A DNA stretch of 64,000 nucleotides, taken from positions 1 to 64,000 of the forward strand of contig JAEEJK010000069.1 of NCBI GenBank assembly GCA_016281815.1, in the 5' to 3' direction. The translations under genes were made by a program, and so were the position numbers. Origin of the DNA: Prevotella sp. Lineage in GTDB: Bacteria; Bacteroidota; Bacteroidia; Bacteroidales; Bacteroidaceae. The notes beneath the pieces were generated by a model. It was not told the DNA's origin, did not search any database, and saw only the letters and a list, made by a program, of their open reading frames with translations. Shown here one piece after another: positions 33,364-43,786 of this stretch; within the stretch, counting starts at the first letter, position 1, and every line of letters starts with the position of its first letter.

Positions 33364-34273
33364 CCACGCTGGTGTCTATCACTTGCCTGTGCTTCTCCGC
33401 GAGAGTGTCGACGGCCTTGCCATCCGGCCATCCGGGACATATATAGATGTCACTTTTGGCGGAGGAGGCCACAGCCGCGAGATCCTGCGCCGCCTGGGCA
33501 GCGACGGGCGCCTGTTTGGTTTCGACCAGGACAGCGACAGTGAAAGCAACATCCCTAAGGGCGACAACCGATTCACCTTCGTGAGGAGCAACTTCCGCTA
33601 CCTATACAACTGGATGCGCTATTATGAGGTGGAAACGGTGGACGGGATACTTGCCGACCTCGGCGTGTCGAGCCACCACTTCGACGACGAGAGCCGGGGG
33701 TTCTCATTCAGGTTTGACGCGCCACTCGACATGAGGATGAACAAAAATGCGGCCACCACAGCCGCCGACGTGGTGAACGGATACAGCGAGCAGCAACTGG
33801 CCGACCTGCTCTTTCTCTACGGAGAACTGCGGCAGTCACGCCGTCTGGCAGCAGCCATCGTGAAGGCACGTGCCATCCATCCCATACTCACCACCGCCCA
33901 ACTGGTGGAGACGGTGACCCCACTGTTGCCCCGGGAGCGTGAGCGCAAAGAAGTGACCAAGGTGTTTCAGGCACTCCGCATCGAAGTCAATCATGAGATG
34001 GAAGCCCTGAGCGAAATGCTGTCCGCCGCCATTCAACTGCTGGCACCCGGCGGCCGGCTGTCGGTCATCACCTACCACAGCCTTGAAGACCGCATCGTGA
34101 AGAATTTGATGAAAGCGGGCAATGTGAAAGGAAATGTGACCCAAGACTTTTTCGGTCGGACACAGTCACCACTGCGGCCACTGAGCAACAAAGTCACCAC
34201 TCCTGACGAAAATGAATTGCAGGCCAACCCCCGCAGCCGCAGTGCCAAACTGCGAGTGGCTGTAAAGAACTGA
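33356..34273 (+). CDS. rsmH: 16S rRNA (cytosine-1402-N4)-methyltransferase
   Basis: SAM-dependent methyltransferase of 305 residues that modifies C1402 in the decoding centre of 16S rRNA. The SAM loop is YIDVTFGGGGHSREIL; later blocks are GILADLGVSSHHFDD, FRFDAPLDMRM and SVITYHSLEDRIVK, all family hallmarks. The ATG at 33356 overlaps the end of mraZ (ATGAGTGA) and gives the conserved YHLPVLLRE start; the longer open frame is only readthrough of mraZ in another frame. Confidence 0.95.
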   Translation: MSDHAGVYHLPVLLRESVDGLAIRPSGTYIDVTFGGGGHSREILRRLGSDGRLFGFDQDSDSESNIPKGDNRFTFVRSNFRYLYNWMRYYEVETVDGILADLGVSSHHFDDESRGFSFRFDAPLDMRMNKNAATTAADVVNGYSEQQLADLLFLYGELRQSRRLAAAIVKARAIHPILTTAQLVETVTPLLPRERERKEVTKVFQALRIEVNHEMEALSEMLSAAIQLLAPGGRLSVITYHSLEDRIVKNLMKAGNVKGNVTQDFFGRTQSPLRPLSNKVTTPDENELQANPRSRSAKLRVAVKN

Positions 34274-34395
34274 CAGACAGAACAAATAGATTGATTGGAA
34301 AAGAACCATATCCGCAGGCATGTGTGTCTGCGTGGGACAAAAGGACAAGCGAAGACCGTAGTTCCGAAGAAATGAACAATGAAGCCGATTAGGAA

Positions 34396-34938
34396 ATGAA
34401 CAAAGAAGAAGACATCAGACAAGAGGAAAAGGTCGCCATAGACAAGACGGCCAACGATTTTCCCAGCGGGGAAGACACAGACGACCTCACCGAGGATGAT
34501 ATCATCGTCGGTGGGGAAGGAGATGAGGAGGAAGACGGAGGTGAGCAGACAGCGACACGCCCCTCACTGAAGGAAATCATCGAGGAAAACGCACGTGAGG
34601 ACGAGAAACCTTTCTCATCCACACTGGCCCTGAAGACCATTCTCGGAGGTGACATCCTCAATACGCAAGCCATCCGGAGACAGGTATGGCTGATATTGCT
34701 CATCACCTTCTTCTCCATTCTCTATGTGTCCAACCGTTACAGTTGCCAAAAGCAGCAAATCAAAATCGACAAACTCAACACCGAACTGAAAAAATCGAAA
34801 TACAAGACCCTGTCGCTCTCCAGCGTGCTCACCGAGCGCTGCAGGGAGAGCCATGTGGTGGAGATGCTGCGCGCCAACAAGGACAGCATCATCCGCACTG
34901 CCGACCAACCTCCATACATCATCATGATACCCAACTGA
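34396..34938 (+). CDS. FtsL-like cell division protein
   Basis: Protein of 180 residues in the ftsL position between rsmH and the division transpeptidase. The first 95 residues are highly acidic (GEDTDDLTEDDIIVGGEGDE), unlike the short head of proteobacterial FtsL. One transmembrane helix follows (VWLILLITFFSILYVSNRYS, about 97-116), then a leucine-zipper-like periplasmic part (QQIKIDKLNTELKKSKYKTL). FtsL works with FtsQ and FtsB to activate septal cell-wall synthesis. Assignment is by position and topology. Confidence 0.8.
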   Translation: MNKEEDIRQEEKVAIDKTANDFPSGEDTDDLTEDDIIVGGEGDEEEDGGEQTATRPSLKEIIEENAREDEKPFSSTLALKTILGGDILNTQAIRRQVWLILLITFFSILYVSNRYSCQKQQIKIDKLNTELKKSKYKTLSLSSVLTERCRESHVVEMLRANKDSIIRTADQPPYIIMIPN

Positions 34939-34948
34939 CCTGACGACC

Positions 34949-37090
34949 ATGAGCAAGAAAGACAACGGACAATCCATCAGCCGCTATAGTTTCATAGCCG
35001 GCATCATGACCCTGGTGGGCATCGCCGTGGTGGCAAAGGCATTCTACATCATGACGGTCAAGCACGACTACTGGATGGAGGTAGCCAACCAACGGCGGTT
35101 TGACTCGCTCGAGGTGGCCCCCAACCGCGGCAACATCCTCAGCGACGAAGGCGAACTCATGGCGAGTTCGCTGCCTGAGTATAAGATGTTCATGGACTTC
35201 AAGGTCGGTGGCGAGACGAAAGACTCGCTGTGGCGTGAGAAAGTGGACAGCATCTGCATGGGACTACATGAGATATTCCCAGAGAAAACGGCAGAGGAGT
35301 TCAAGAGAGACCTGGAAGAGGGACATCAGAAGATGAGCCAAAACTGGGCAATATGGCCCAAGCGTGTGGACTACAACACCTTCCAGCGCGTCAAGCGCTT
35401 GCCTATCTTCAACATGCCCAAACTGCGTGGCGGTTTCCACTATGAGGAGAACAATGCCCGCCGCCGTCCGTTTGGCACACTCGCCTACCGAACCGTAGGC
35501 GACATGTATGGTGCGAAGGACAGTGCACGCTTCGGGTTGGAACTGGCCTTCGACAGTATTCTCCGAGGCAAGAAAGGTGTGACCCACAAGCGCAAGGTGA
35601 TGGACCAATACCTCAGTTTCATCGACGTGGCCCCCACCGACGGTTTCGACATCCAGACCACCATCAATGTGCAGATGCAGGATATCGCAGAGAAAGCGGT
35701 GGAGGAAGAGTTGAAACTCATCAACGGCGATGTGGGTGTCGCCATTGTCATGGAAGTGAAGACCGGTGATGTGAAAGCCATCGTCAATTTGGAGAAATGC
35801 GGCGACGGGGTTTACCGAGAGCGGCGCAACCACGCTGTGGCAGACTTGCTTGAGCCAGGTTCTGTGTTCAAGACTGCCTCGGTGATGGTGGCACTCGACG
35901 ACGGAAGAGCCGACACGGGAAAGATCGTGCACACCGGCAACGGACAGATCATGATGCACAACGCACAGATGAACGACCACAACCGAGCCTCAGGCGGCTA
36001 TGGCACCATCACTTTGGGCAGAGCACTTCAGGTGAGTTCCAACATCGGCATCAGCAAGGTGATTGATGATGCCTATGGCAAGGATCCGGGAGCATTTGTC
36101 GACGGACTCCGCCGTATCGGCATCGCCGAAGACCTGAAAGTGCCTATCACCGGCGCCACACCGCCACGCATCCGTCATCCCAAGGAAAAGGGTATCTATT
36201 GGTCAAGTACCACACTGCCGTGGATGAGCATCGGCTATGAGACACAGGTGCCGCCTATCTCCACCCTCACTTTCTACAATGCCATTGCCAACAACGGCAA
36301 GATGATGCAGCCCCGTTTTGTCACCCGTGTGCTGTGCGAGGGAGAGACAATAGCAGAATATGCGCCCAAAGTGCTCAGGCAGCAGATTTGCAAACCCACC
36401 ACCCTGTCAAAGATACAGGACCTGCTGAAAAAGGTCGTCACGCAGGGTACCGGTAAGAAAGCCCGCTCTGAGTCGTTTGCCGTAGCCGGAAAGACCGGGA
36501 CGGCGCAAATCTCCAAAGGACACGGCGGCTACAAGGTGGGCACCATGCACTATCTGGTGAGTTTCGTGGGCTATTTCCCTGCCGACGAACCACGCTACAG
36601 TTGCATCGTCTGCCTGCAGAAAGCAGGACTTCCCGCCTCGGGTGGAACAATGAGCGGATGGGTGTTCCACAACATCTCTGAAGGCATCATGGCACACAGT
36701 CTGAACATGGACATCACCCATGCCCGCGACACAGCAGGCGACCGCTCTCCCCATGTACTCAACGGCAACCTTGAGTCGGCAAGCATCGTACTCGACCATC
36801 TGGGCTATCCGACACACCACAACTGGTCAAACGCAAAAGGAGGTTTCCCATTCTGGGGCGACATCGGCATGAGCAACAACAAATACCTGCTCAACCAGGC
36901 CGAGCAAGGTGAGGATGGGACAGTGCCCAATGTGGTGGGAATGGGTGCCCGCGACGCTGTCTACCTGATGGAGAAATACGGAGTGAAAACCATACTCAAA
37001 GGACGTGGGAAAGTGGTGATGCAAAGCATCCATCCTGGCGTGAAAGTCACCAATGGCGCTACCTGCATACTCACCATGCAATATATCTGA
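34949..37090 (+). CDS. ftsI: Division-type penicillin-binding protein (transpeptidase) with PASTA domain
   Basis: Inner-membrane transpeptidase of 713 residues, class B PBP. An N-terminal helix (IAGIMTLVGIAVVAKAFYIM) is followed by the PBP dimer domain (RFDSLEVAPNRGNILSDEG) and the catalytic domain with S305-VFK, S363-SN and K515-TG. A single PASTA-like domain ends the protein (VPNVVGMGARDAVYLMEKYG). It cross-links peptidoglycan at the septum together with FtsW, encoded downstream. Ten bases separate it from the ftsL-like gene. Confidence 0.93.
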   Translation: MSKKDNGQSISRYSFIAGIMTLVGIAVVAKAFYIMTVKHDYWMEVANQRRFDSLEVAPNRGNILSDEGELMASSLPEYKMFMDFKVGGETKDSLWREKVDSICMGLHEIFPEKTAEEFKRDLEEGHQKMSQNWAIWPKRVDYNTFQRVKRLPIFNMPKLRGGFHYEENNARRRPFGTLAYRTVGDMYGAKDSARFGLELAFDSILRGKKGVTHKRKVMDQYLSFIDVAPTDGFDIQTTINVQMQDIAEKAVEEELKLINGDVGVAIVMEVKTGDVKAIVNLEKCGDGVYRERRNHAVADLLEPGSVFKTASVMVALDDGRADTGKIVHTGNGQIMMHNAQMNDHNRASGGYGTITLGRALQVSSNIGISKVIDDAYGKDPGAFVDGLRRIGIAEDLKVPITGATPPRIRHPKEKGIYWSSTTLPWMSIGYETQVPPISTLTFYNAIANNGKMMQPRFVTRVLCEGETIAEYAPKVLRQQICKPTTLSKIQDLLKKVVTQGTGKKARSESFAVAGKTGTAQISKGHGGYKVGTMHYLVSFVGYFPADEPRYSCIVCLQKAGLPASGGTMSGWVFHNISEGIMAHSLNMDITHARDTAGDRSPHVLNGNLESASIVLDHLGYPTHHNWSNAKGGFPFWGDIGMSNNKYLLNQAEQGEDGTVPNVVGMGARDAVYLMEKYGVKTILKGRGKVVMQSIHPGVKVTNGATCILTMQYI

Positions 37091-37114
37091 CAAACAAACA
37101 AAACACATACAGAC

Positions 37115-38569
37115 ATGAAACTGAGTGAACTTCTGAAAAACATCAAGCCGACCGGCATCAAGGGAGATACCGGCATCGACATCACAGGCATCGACATCGA
37201 CTCACGGAAAGTGGGCGAGGGATTCCTATTCATCGCCATACGCGGCACACAGGTCGACGGTCACCAGTTTATCCCAAAAGCGACAGCACAGGGTGCCACA
37301 GCCATCTTGTGCGAGGCAATGCCAGCAGATCCTGAAGAAGATGTGACCTACATCACAGTAGAGTCAACAGAACAATGCGTGGGTCCTGTGGCGACCACCT
37401 TTTACGGCGACCCATCACGGCGCATGAGGCTGGTGGGCGTGACCGGCACCAATGGGAAAACCACCATTGCAACCTTATTATATAATATGATGTGCAAGAT
37501 GGGCCACAAATGCGGACTGCTCTCCACGGTGTGCAACTACATCGACGGGGAAGCGGTGCCTGCCACCCATACGACTCCCGACGCCATCCAACTCAACCGT
37601 CTGCTGGCGCAAATGGCCGACGCTGGATGTGAATATGTATTCATGGAATGCAGCAGCCATGCCATACACCAGCACCGCATCGGCGGACTGCACTTCGAAG
37701 GTGGTATCTTCACCAACCTCACACGTGACCACCTCGACTACCACGGAACCTTTGAGAACTACCGCGACGCGAAGAAAGCCTTCTTTGACAGTCTGCCGAA
37801 AGGGTCTTTTGCCATTATCAACGCTGATGACAAAAACGGTATGTTCATGGTACAGAACACCAAGGCACAAGTGAAGACCTACTCCACACAGGGAATGGCA
37901 GACTACCGCGCCCGTCTGCTGGAATGCCATTTCGAAGGCATGTATCTGGAGATCGACGGTCAGGAAGTCGGCGTACAGTTCATCGGCAAGTTCAACGTCA
38001 GCAACTTGCTGGCGGTCTATGGCACAGCACGCATGCTGGGCAAGTCGGCCAATGACATCCTGGTGGTGATGAGCACCCTCCACAGCGTGAGCGGACGCCT
38101 GCAGCCCGTCAGGTCGCCTGAGGGATATACCGCCATCGTCGATTACGCCCACACACCCGATGCCCTTGACAACGTACTGCGCGCCATCCACGAAGTGCTG
38201 GCAGGGAAAGGCAAAGTCATCACCGTCTGCGGTGCCGGCGGCAACCGCGACAAAGGGAAACGCCCCCTGATGGCCCGTGAGGCGGTGAGGCAAAGCGACC
38301 GTGTCATCATCACGAGCGACAACCCACGCTTTGAGAAACCAGAGGACATCATCAACGACATGCTGGAAGGGCTCACCCCACAGCAGAGGCGCAAAGTGGT
38401 AGCCATCACCGACCGCCGTGAAGCCATCCGCACGGCCTGCATGATGGCCCAGCGCGGCGATGTGATCCTCGTGGCAGGCAAAGGACATGAGAACTATCAG
38501 GAAATCTGCGGCGTGAAACACCATTTCGACGACCGCGAAGAACTGGAAAACATCTTTGCAGTTCAGTAA
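37115..38569 (+). CDS. murE: UDP-MurNAc-tripeptide ligase
   Basis: Cytoplasmic Mur ligase of 484 residues that adds the third amino acid to UDP-MurNAc-dipeptide. The ATP site is [19 protein letters not shown], the central domain has [18 protein letters not shown] and the C-terminal domain has [12 protein letters not shown]. The DNPR form of this last motif marks enzymes for meso-diaminopimelate, as expected for a Gram-negative wall. The gene lies 24 bases after the PBP gene. Confidence 0.95.
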   Translation: MKLSELLKNIKPTGIKGDTGIDITGIDIDSRKVGEGFLFIAIRGTQVDGHQFIPKATAQGATAILCEAMPADPEEDVTYITVESTEQCVGPVATTFYGDPSRRMRLVGVTGTNGKTTIATLLYNMMCKMGHKCGLLSTVCNYIDGEAVPATHTTPDAIQLNRLLAQMADAGCEYVFMECSSHAIHQHRIGGLHFEGGIFTNLTRDHLDYHGTFENYRDAKKAFFDSLPKGSFAIINADDKNGMFMVQNTKAQVKTYSTQGMADYRARLLECHFEGMYLEIDGQEVGVQFIGKFNVSNLLAVYGTARMLGKSANDILVVMSTLHSVSGRLQPVRSPEGYTAIVDYAHTPDALDNVLRAIHEVLAGKGKVITVCGAGGNRDKGKRPLMAREAVRQSDRVIITSDNPRFEKPEDIINDMLEGLTPQQRRKVVAITDRREAIRTACMMAQRGDVILVAGKGHENYQEICGVKHHFDDREELENIFAVQ

Positions 38570-38574
38570 CCATG

Positions 38575-38599
38575 GGGAAATCAGCGATGGCTGATTCCC
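38575..38599 (+). other. Intercistronic hairpin between murE and mraY
   Basis: GGG-A-AATCAGC (38575-38585) pairs with GCTGATT-CCC (38590-38599) around the loop GATG; one A is bulged. No T-run follows, so it is not a terminator; it may slow decay or mark a processing site in the dcw transcript. Confidence 0.45.
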
Positions 38600-38624
38600 T
38601 GTCAACAACCAAAACCAAACAAAT

Positions 38625-39896
38625 ATGCTTTACTACATTTTCAGATTTCTGGAACAATTCAATATCCCTGGTGCACACATGTGGCACTATATATCGTTCC
38701 GCTCGCTGGCAGCACTGATTCTCTCGCTGATCATCTCGGCATGGTTTGGCGAGAAATTCATCGTATGGATGAAGAAGAAAAATATCACTGAGACACAGCG
38801 GGATATCAAGATAGACCCATTCGGAGTCAACAAAAAAGGCGTTCCCTCCATGGGAGGCATCATCATCTTCGTATCCATTATGGTGCCCATCCTCCTGTTT
38901 GGGCGTATGCGCAACATCTACCTGATCCTGATGATTGTCACCACATTATGGCTGGGCCTGCTCGGCTTTGCCGATGACTACATCAAAATATTCAAGAAAA
39001 GGAAAGACGGCCTGCCACCGCGCCTGAAACTAGTCGGGCAGATTGTTCTGGGACTGATTGTCGGTCTGACCCTATGGGCGAGTCCCGACGCCACCATCAA
39101 CGAGAGTGTCGTCATCGAGCAAAACGACGGCAAGAACATCGTCACCCATAAATCGGCCCCGGAGAAATCGACCATCACGACCATCCCGTTTGTGAAGACC
39201 CACAACCTCGACTACTCCAGGGTATGCGGCTTCATGGGCAAGTACAAGCGCGCCGCAGGATGGGTGCTCTTCGTCATCATCACCATCCTGGTGGTGACAG
39301 CCGTGAGCAACGGAGCCAACCTCAACGACGGAATGGACGGCATGCTTGCGGGCAACTCTGCCATCATAGGAGTGGCACTGGGCATACTGGCCTACCTAAG
39401 CAGTCACGTCGAGTTCGCATCCTACCTCAACATCATGTATATACCCGGCTCTCAGGAAATGGTGGTCTTCTTCTTTGCCTTCATCGGTGCGATGATCGGT
39501 TTTCTCTGGTACAATGCCTACCCTGCCCAGATCTTCATGGGCGATACCGGTTCGCTGATGATAGGAGGCATCATCGGAGTGGGTGCCATCATCGTGCACA
39601 AGGAACTGTTGCTGCCCATCCTCTGCGGCATCTTCTTCGTGGAGAGCCTGAGCGTGATCATCCAGACGGGGTATTTCAAATACAGGAAACGCAAGGGAGA
39701 ACGTGTGAGGGTATTCAGATCGGCTCCCATCCATGACAACTTCCGCAAATTGGACAAGGACCTCGATGAGACCAGCCGCTACATCCTCAAGGGATGGCCC
39801 AAACGGCAGTTCCATGAGTCAAAGATCACCATCCGTTTCTGGATTGTGTCCATCATATTGGCCGCTATGACCATCATCACACTGAAGATCAGATAA
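38625..39896 (+). CDS. mraY: Phospho-MurNAc-pentapeptide transferase
   Basis: Polytopic enzyme of 423 residues making lipid I from UDP-MurNAc-pentapeptide and undecaprenyl phosphate. Conserved blocks are the Mg-binding GFADDYIKIFKKRKDGLPPR, NLNDGMDGMLAGNSAI and FMGDTGSLMIGG, and the late PIHDNFRK (H of the HDD-like site). It is about 60 residues longer than E. coli MraY because of a loop around 145-190 (SPDATINESVVIEQNDGKN), a usual Bacteroidetes trait. Confidence 0.95.
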   Translation: MLYYIFRFLEQFNIPGAHMWHYISFRSLAALILSLIISAWFGEKFIVWMKKKNITETQRDIKIDPFGVNKKGVPSMGGIIIFVSIMVPILLFGRMRNIYLILMIVTTLWLGLLGFADDYIKIFKKRKDGLPPRLKLVGQIVLGLIVGLTLWASPDATINESVVIEQNDGKNIVTHKSAPEKSTITTIPFVKTHNLDYSRVCGFMGKYKRAAGWVLFVIITILVVTAVSNGANLNDGMDGMLAGNSAIIGVALGILAYLSSHVEFASYLNIMYIPGSQEMVVFFFAFIGAMIGFLWYNAYPAQIFMGDTGSLMIGGIIGVGAIIVHKELLLPILCGIFFVESLSVIIQTGYFKYRKRKGERVRVFRSAPIHDNFRKLDKDLDETSRYILKGWPKRQFHESKITIRFWIVSIILAAMTIITLKIR

Positions 39897-39997
39897 AAAA
39901 CACGAAAGGCTTGTAGGTTATGCAGCCTATGCCTGAAGATATGAAGGCGAGAGCCTCACAAACTCAAAGAATAATTGATTGGAAATTGGAAAAGGAA

Positions 39998-41329
39998 ATG
40001 AAAAGAATTGTGATTTTAGGCGCCGGAGAGAGTGGAGCAGGTGCCGCCGTATTAGCAAAGAAGGAAGGTTTCGACGTGTTCGTCTCCGACATGTCGGCCA
40101 TCAAGGACAAATACAAGGCCATGCTTGACAGCAGGGGCATCGCATGGGAAGAACTGCATCACAGCGAAGAGCGTATCCTCTCAGCCGATGAAATCATCAA
40201 GAGCCCGGGCATCCCCGACAATGCCCCCATCGTGAGCAAAGCCATCGCCAAGGGCATCCATATCATCAGCGAGATAGAGTTCGCCGGACGCTATACCGAC
40301 TCAAAAATGATCTGCATCACCGGAAGCAACGGCAAGACGACGACAACCTCGCTCATCTACCACATCTTCAAGAGCGCAGGATATGACGCCGGACTCGCCG
40401 GCAACATCGGAAGAAGTCTGGCACTGCAGGTGGCAGAGGATCCTCATGCCTACTACATCATCGAACTGAGTTCGTTCCAACTCGACAACATGTATGACTT
40501 CAGGGCCAACATCGCCATCCTGCTCAACATCACCCCCGACCACCTCGACCGCTACGACAACTGCATGCAGAACTATGTCGACTCCAAGATGCGCATCATC
40601 CGCAACCAGACTCCGGAAGACAGTTTCATCTACTGGAACGAAGACCCCATCATCAAGCGGGAACTGAAGAAATATGACATCAAGGCCATACAATATCCTT
40701 TCTCAGAACTCAAGGAGAAGGGTTCCATAGGCTATATCGAGGAGGGCATGTACCATCTGGAGAAGCCCACACCCTTCAACATGGAGCAAGAAGCACTCAG
40801 CCTGACAGGGCGTCACAACATCTACAACTCTCTGGCTGCCGGCCTTGCCTCGAACATCGCAGGGGTAAGCAAGGAGTATATCCGCCAGAGCCTGAGCGAC
40901 TTCCCAGGTGTGGAACATCGGCTGGAGCGTGTGGCCACGGTAGGCGGCGTACGTTATGTCAACGACTCGAAGGCCACCAATGTGGATGCCTGTTGGTATG
41001 CCCTGGAGAGCATGACCTCCCCCACAGTGCTCATCATCGGAGGCAAGGACAAAGGAAATGACTACAACGCCATAAAGGATCTGGTGAAACAAAAATGCCG
41101 TGCTCTGGTGTATCTGGGAGCAGACAACACCAAACTGCACAACTTCTTCGACGGACTGGGTATTCCCGTCCGCGACACCCACAGCATGCCCGACTGCGTG
41201 GCCGCCTGTTACGAACTGGCACAACCTGGTGACACCGTGTTGCTCAGTCCTTGCTGTGCCAGTTTCGACTTGTTCAAGAACATGGAAGACCGCGGTGAGC
41301 AATTCAAGACACTCGTTAGAAATCTCTGA
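39998..41329 (+). CDS. murD: UDP-MurNAc-L-alanine:D-glutamate ligase
   Basis: Cytoplasmic Mur ligase of 443 residues adding D-glutamate. The N-terminal Rossmann fold starts MKRIVILGAGESGAGAA, the ATP site is CITGSNGKTTTTSLIY, the middle has NITPDHLDRYDN and the C-terminal domain has YVNDSKATNVDACWYAL and LIIGGKDKGNDY. The ATG at 39998 is chosen because it gives the conserved start; an in-frame ATG 78 bases earlier adds a non-conserved head. Confidence 0.95.
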   Translation: MKRIVILGAGESGAGAAVLAKKEGFDVFVSDMSAIKDKYKAMLDSRGIAWEELHHSEERILSADEIIKSPGIPDNAPIVSKAIAKGIHIISEIEFAGRYTDSKMICITGSNGKTTTTSLIYHIFKSAGYDAGLAGNIGRSLALQVAEDPHAYYIIELSSFQLDNMYDFRANIAILLNITPDHLDRYDNCMQNYVDSKMRIIRNQTPEDSFIYWNEDPIIKRELKKYDIKAIQYPFSELKEKGSIGYIEEGMYHLEKPTPFNMEQEALSLTGRHNIYNSLAAGLASNIAGVSKEYIRQSLSDFPGVEHRLERVATVGGVRYVNDSKATNVDACWYALESMTSPTVLIIGGKDKGNDYNAIKDLVKQKCRALVYLGADNTKLHNFFDGLGIPVRDTHSMPDCVAACYELAQPGDTVLLSPCCASFDLFKNMEDRGEQFKTLVRNL

Positions 41330-41334
41330 ACTTT

Positions 41335-42576
41335 ATGAAATTATCCATCGGCAACATATTCAAGGGCGACAAGGTGGTATGGATGATCTTCCTCTTCTTG
41401 TGTGTCATCAGCCTCATTGAAGTGTTCAGTTCCAGCAGTTCGCTTACCTACAACAAGGCAAGTTACTGGGGACCCATCATCAAGCACAGCCTCATCCTCG
41501 GTGCAGGCCTCGTGCTCATGGTGATTGTGCAGAACATTGACTGCAAGTACTTCAAGATAGCCACCATCTTTCTGCTCATCCTATCTTTCGTTACCCTTCT
41601 ATGGGTGTTGGTAGCCGGACAGACCACCAACGGAGCGCAGCGATGGGTATCATTTCTGGGCATACAATTCCAACCCTCGGAAATTGCCAAGGGTGCCATC
41701 GTTCTCGCTGTGGCACAGATCATGAGCGCCATGCAGACAGAAGAGGGCACGGAGGAGAAAACCTTCGGATATGTGCTCACCATCGCCCTGCCACTGATGC
41801 TCCTGATTTTCTTTGAGAACTTCTCGACAGCCCTGCTCATTGGTATCGTCGTGGTAGGCATGATGTTCTATGGCCGTGTGTCGCTTAGGAAGATCGGCAA
41901 ACTTATCGGGGTGGTAGCCCTTATCGGACTCGTTGGCATCCTATTCGTGCTGCTGGTGGGAAAGGATGAAGCCGAACCTGCAGACAGCAAGACCAGCCTC
42001 ACCGAACAGACAGAGAAGCGACAGGCTGGAACACTCGACAAAATCTTCCACCGCGCCGGAACATGGAGGGGACGTATCCTCAAGTTTGTCAACAACGAGG
42101 AAGTGGCCCCCAAAGACTTTGACCTCGACAAGGACTCACAGGTGGGATACGCCAATATTGCCATTGCCTCTTCGGAAATTGTGGGCAAGGGTCCGGGAAA
42201 CTCTGAGACACGCGACATGCTGCCCCAGGCCTTCTCCGACTTTATCTATGCCATCATCATTGAGGAACTGGGACTTGCTGGAGGCATCTTCGTGATGTTT
42301 CTCTACATCTTCCTGCTGTGGAGGGCAGGCCGCATCGCCGACCGCTGCGAAAACTATTTCCCCTCGTTCCTCGTGATGGGACTTGCCCTGCTGCTGGTCG
42401 TTCAGGCCATGTTCAACATGATGGTGGCCGTGGGACTGGCTCCCGTAACCGGGCAACCGCTGCCGCTCATCAGCAAGGGAGGCACATCAAGCATCATCAA
42501 TTGTGTCTATATCGGAGCCATCCTCAGTGTGAGCATTTCTGCGAAGAAGAAAAACCGCGCTTCTGTGGAAGCGTAG
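41335..42576 (+). CDS. ftsW: Septal peptidoglycan glycosyltransferase FtsW
   Basis: SEDS-family membrane enzyme of 413 residues polymerising glycan strands from lipid II at the septum. About ten helices are visible. Family blocks are NGAQRWVSFLGIQFQPSEIAK, LIFFENFSTALLIG and GLAPVTGQPLPLISKGGTS. A long periplasmic loop (about 205-285, KDEAEPADSKTSLTEQTEKR) sits before GKGPGNSETRDMLPQAFSDF. It lies five bases past murD and works with the division PBP at 34949. Confidence 0.94.
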   Translation: MKLSIGNIFKGDKVVWMIFLFLCVISLIEVFSSSSSLTYNKASYWGPIIKHSLILGAGLVLMVIVQNIDCKYFKIATIFLLILSFVTLLWVLVAGQTTNGAQRWVSFLGIQFQPSEIAKGAIVLAVAQIMSAMQTEEGTEEKTFGYVLTIALPLMLLIFFENFSTALLIGIVVVGMMFYGRVSLRKIGKLIGVVALIGLVGILFVLLVGKDEAEPADSKTSLTEQTEKRQAGTLDKIFHRAGTWRGRILKFVNNEEVAPKDFDLDKDSQVGYANIAIASSEIVGKGPGNSETRDMLPQAFSDFIYAIIIEELGLAGGIFVMFLYIFLLWRAGRIADRCENYFPSFLVMGLALLLVVQAMFNMMVAVGLAPVTGQPLPLISKGGTSSIINCVYIGAILSVSISAKKKNRASVEA

Positions 42577-42615
42577 CCGAAGAAAGGTCACACCTACCAA
42601 AAAAAATGCTAAAAA

Positions 42616-42647
42616 TTGCATTAAGAGAAAAAAAAGCGTTACTTTTG
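42616..42647 (+). promoter_or_regulatory. Internal promoter before murG
   Basis: TTG (42616-42618), 21 bases, TACTTTTG (42640-42647), in the 88-base gap between ftsW and murG. The gap is the longest and most AT-rich in the second half of the cluster. It would allow murG-murC-ftsQAZ to be transcribed apart from the MraZ-controlled upstream half. Confidence 0.7.
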
Positions 42648-42664
42648 CAGTTTAGAACAGACTT

Positions 42665-43783
42665 ATGAGCAAACAACTGAAATTCATCATCAGCGGCGGT
42701 GGTACGGGAGGCCATATTTTCCCTGCCATCTCCATAGCCAATGCCATCAAGGCCAAGCAGCCCGACAGCGATATCCTGTTTGTGGGCGCAGAGGGCAGGA
42801 TGGAGATGCAGCGCGTACCCGCCGCAGGCTATCCCATCAAGGGATTGCCTGTTTGTGGCTTTGACCGCAAGCGTCTATGGCGCAACTTCAGCGTGCTCTG
42901 GAAACTGTGGAAAAGTCAGCGGATGGCCAAACGCATCATCCGCGAATTCGGTCCTTCCGCAGCCGTAGGTGTGGGCGGCTATGCCAGCGGTCCCACCATC
43001 AACATGTGTGCCGACATGGGAATCCCCTGCCTCATCCAGGAGCAAAACTCCTATGCAGGAGTGACCAACAAGTTGTTGTCCAAAAAAGCGAAGAAAATCT
43101 GCGTGGCATACGACGGTATGGAACGGTTCTTCCCGGCAGAGAAGATAGAGAACCTCGGCAACCCTGTGCGCCAGTCGCTGCTGGAATGCCCGCTGAGCCG
43201 TGAGGAAGCTGCGCGCCAACTCGGTCTCGACCCCTCCTGCCGCATCGTGCTCATCGTTGGCGGCAGTCTGGGTGCCCGCACATTGAACGAGAGCGTGCTC
43301 CAGCATCTCACTGAGATAGCCCAGTCGGGCACGGAGATTCTCTGGCAGACAGGCAAATACTACCATAACGACATCCTGCAGCAACTGGAGGGCCGCAAGC
43401 CTGACCATCTGAAGGTGACCGACTTCATCAGTGACATGGGAGCAGCCTACCGCGCCGCCGACCTTGTGGTGAGCCGTGCGGGAGCGAGCAGCATCTCCGA
43501 GTTTTGCCTTCTGGGAATACCCGTGATACTCGTTCCGTCTCCCAATGTGGCAGAGAACCACCAATACCATAACGCCATGGCCCTTGTCAAGCGCGATGCA
43601 GCCATCTACATCTCTGATGACGACGCACCGAAGACCCTCATCGCCAAGGCCATCGCCACAGTCAATGACCAGGAGTTGCTGCAAACGCTGGCCACCAATG
43701 TGAAGAAACTGGCAAAATACAATTCTGCAGAGGAAATTGCCGACCGCGTGATAGAAATGGCACGGAATCATATTCAACCGTAA
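42665..43783 (+). CDS. murG: UDP-GlcNAc:lipid I transferase
   Basis: Peripheral membrane glycosyltransferase (GT28) of 372 residues turning lipid I into lipid II. The glycine-rich donor-membrane loop is ISGGGTGGHIFPA; later come VGVGGYASGP, IQEQNSYAGVTNKLLSKKAK, VGGSLGARTLN and VVSRAGASSISEF, all conserved in MurG. It has its own promoter and stands three bases before murC. Confidence 0.95.
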   Translation: MSKQLKFIISGGGTGGHIFPAISIANAIKAKQPDSDILFVGAEGRMEMQRVPAAGYPIKGLPVCGFDRKRLWRNFSVLWKLWKSQRMAKRIIREFGPSAAVGVGGYASGPTINMCADMGIPCLIQEQNSYAGVTNKLLSKKAKKICVAYDGMERFFPAEKIENLGNPVRQSLLECPLSREEAARQLGLDPSCRIVLIVGGSLGARTLNESVLQHLTEIAQSGTEILWQTGKYYHNDILQQLEGRKPDHLKVTDFISDMGAAYRAADLVVSRAGASSISEFCLLGIPVILVPSPNVAENHQYHNAMALVKRDAAIYISDDDAPKTLIAKAIATVNDQELLQTLATNVKKLAKYNSAEEIADRVIEMARNHIQP

Positions 43784-43786
43784 GAA

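Noticed and set aside
37478..38608. 376-residue minus-strand open frame over murE
   Set aside because: Shadow of murE; the plus-strand protein has all Mur ligase motifs.
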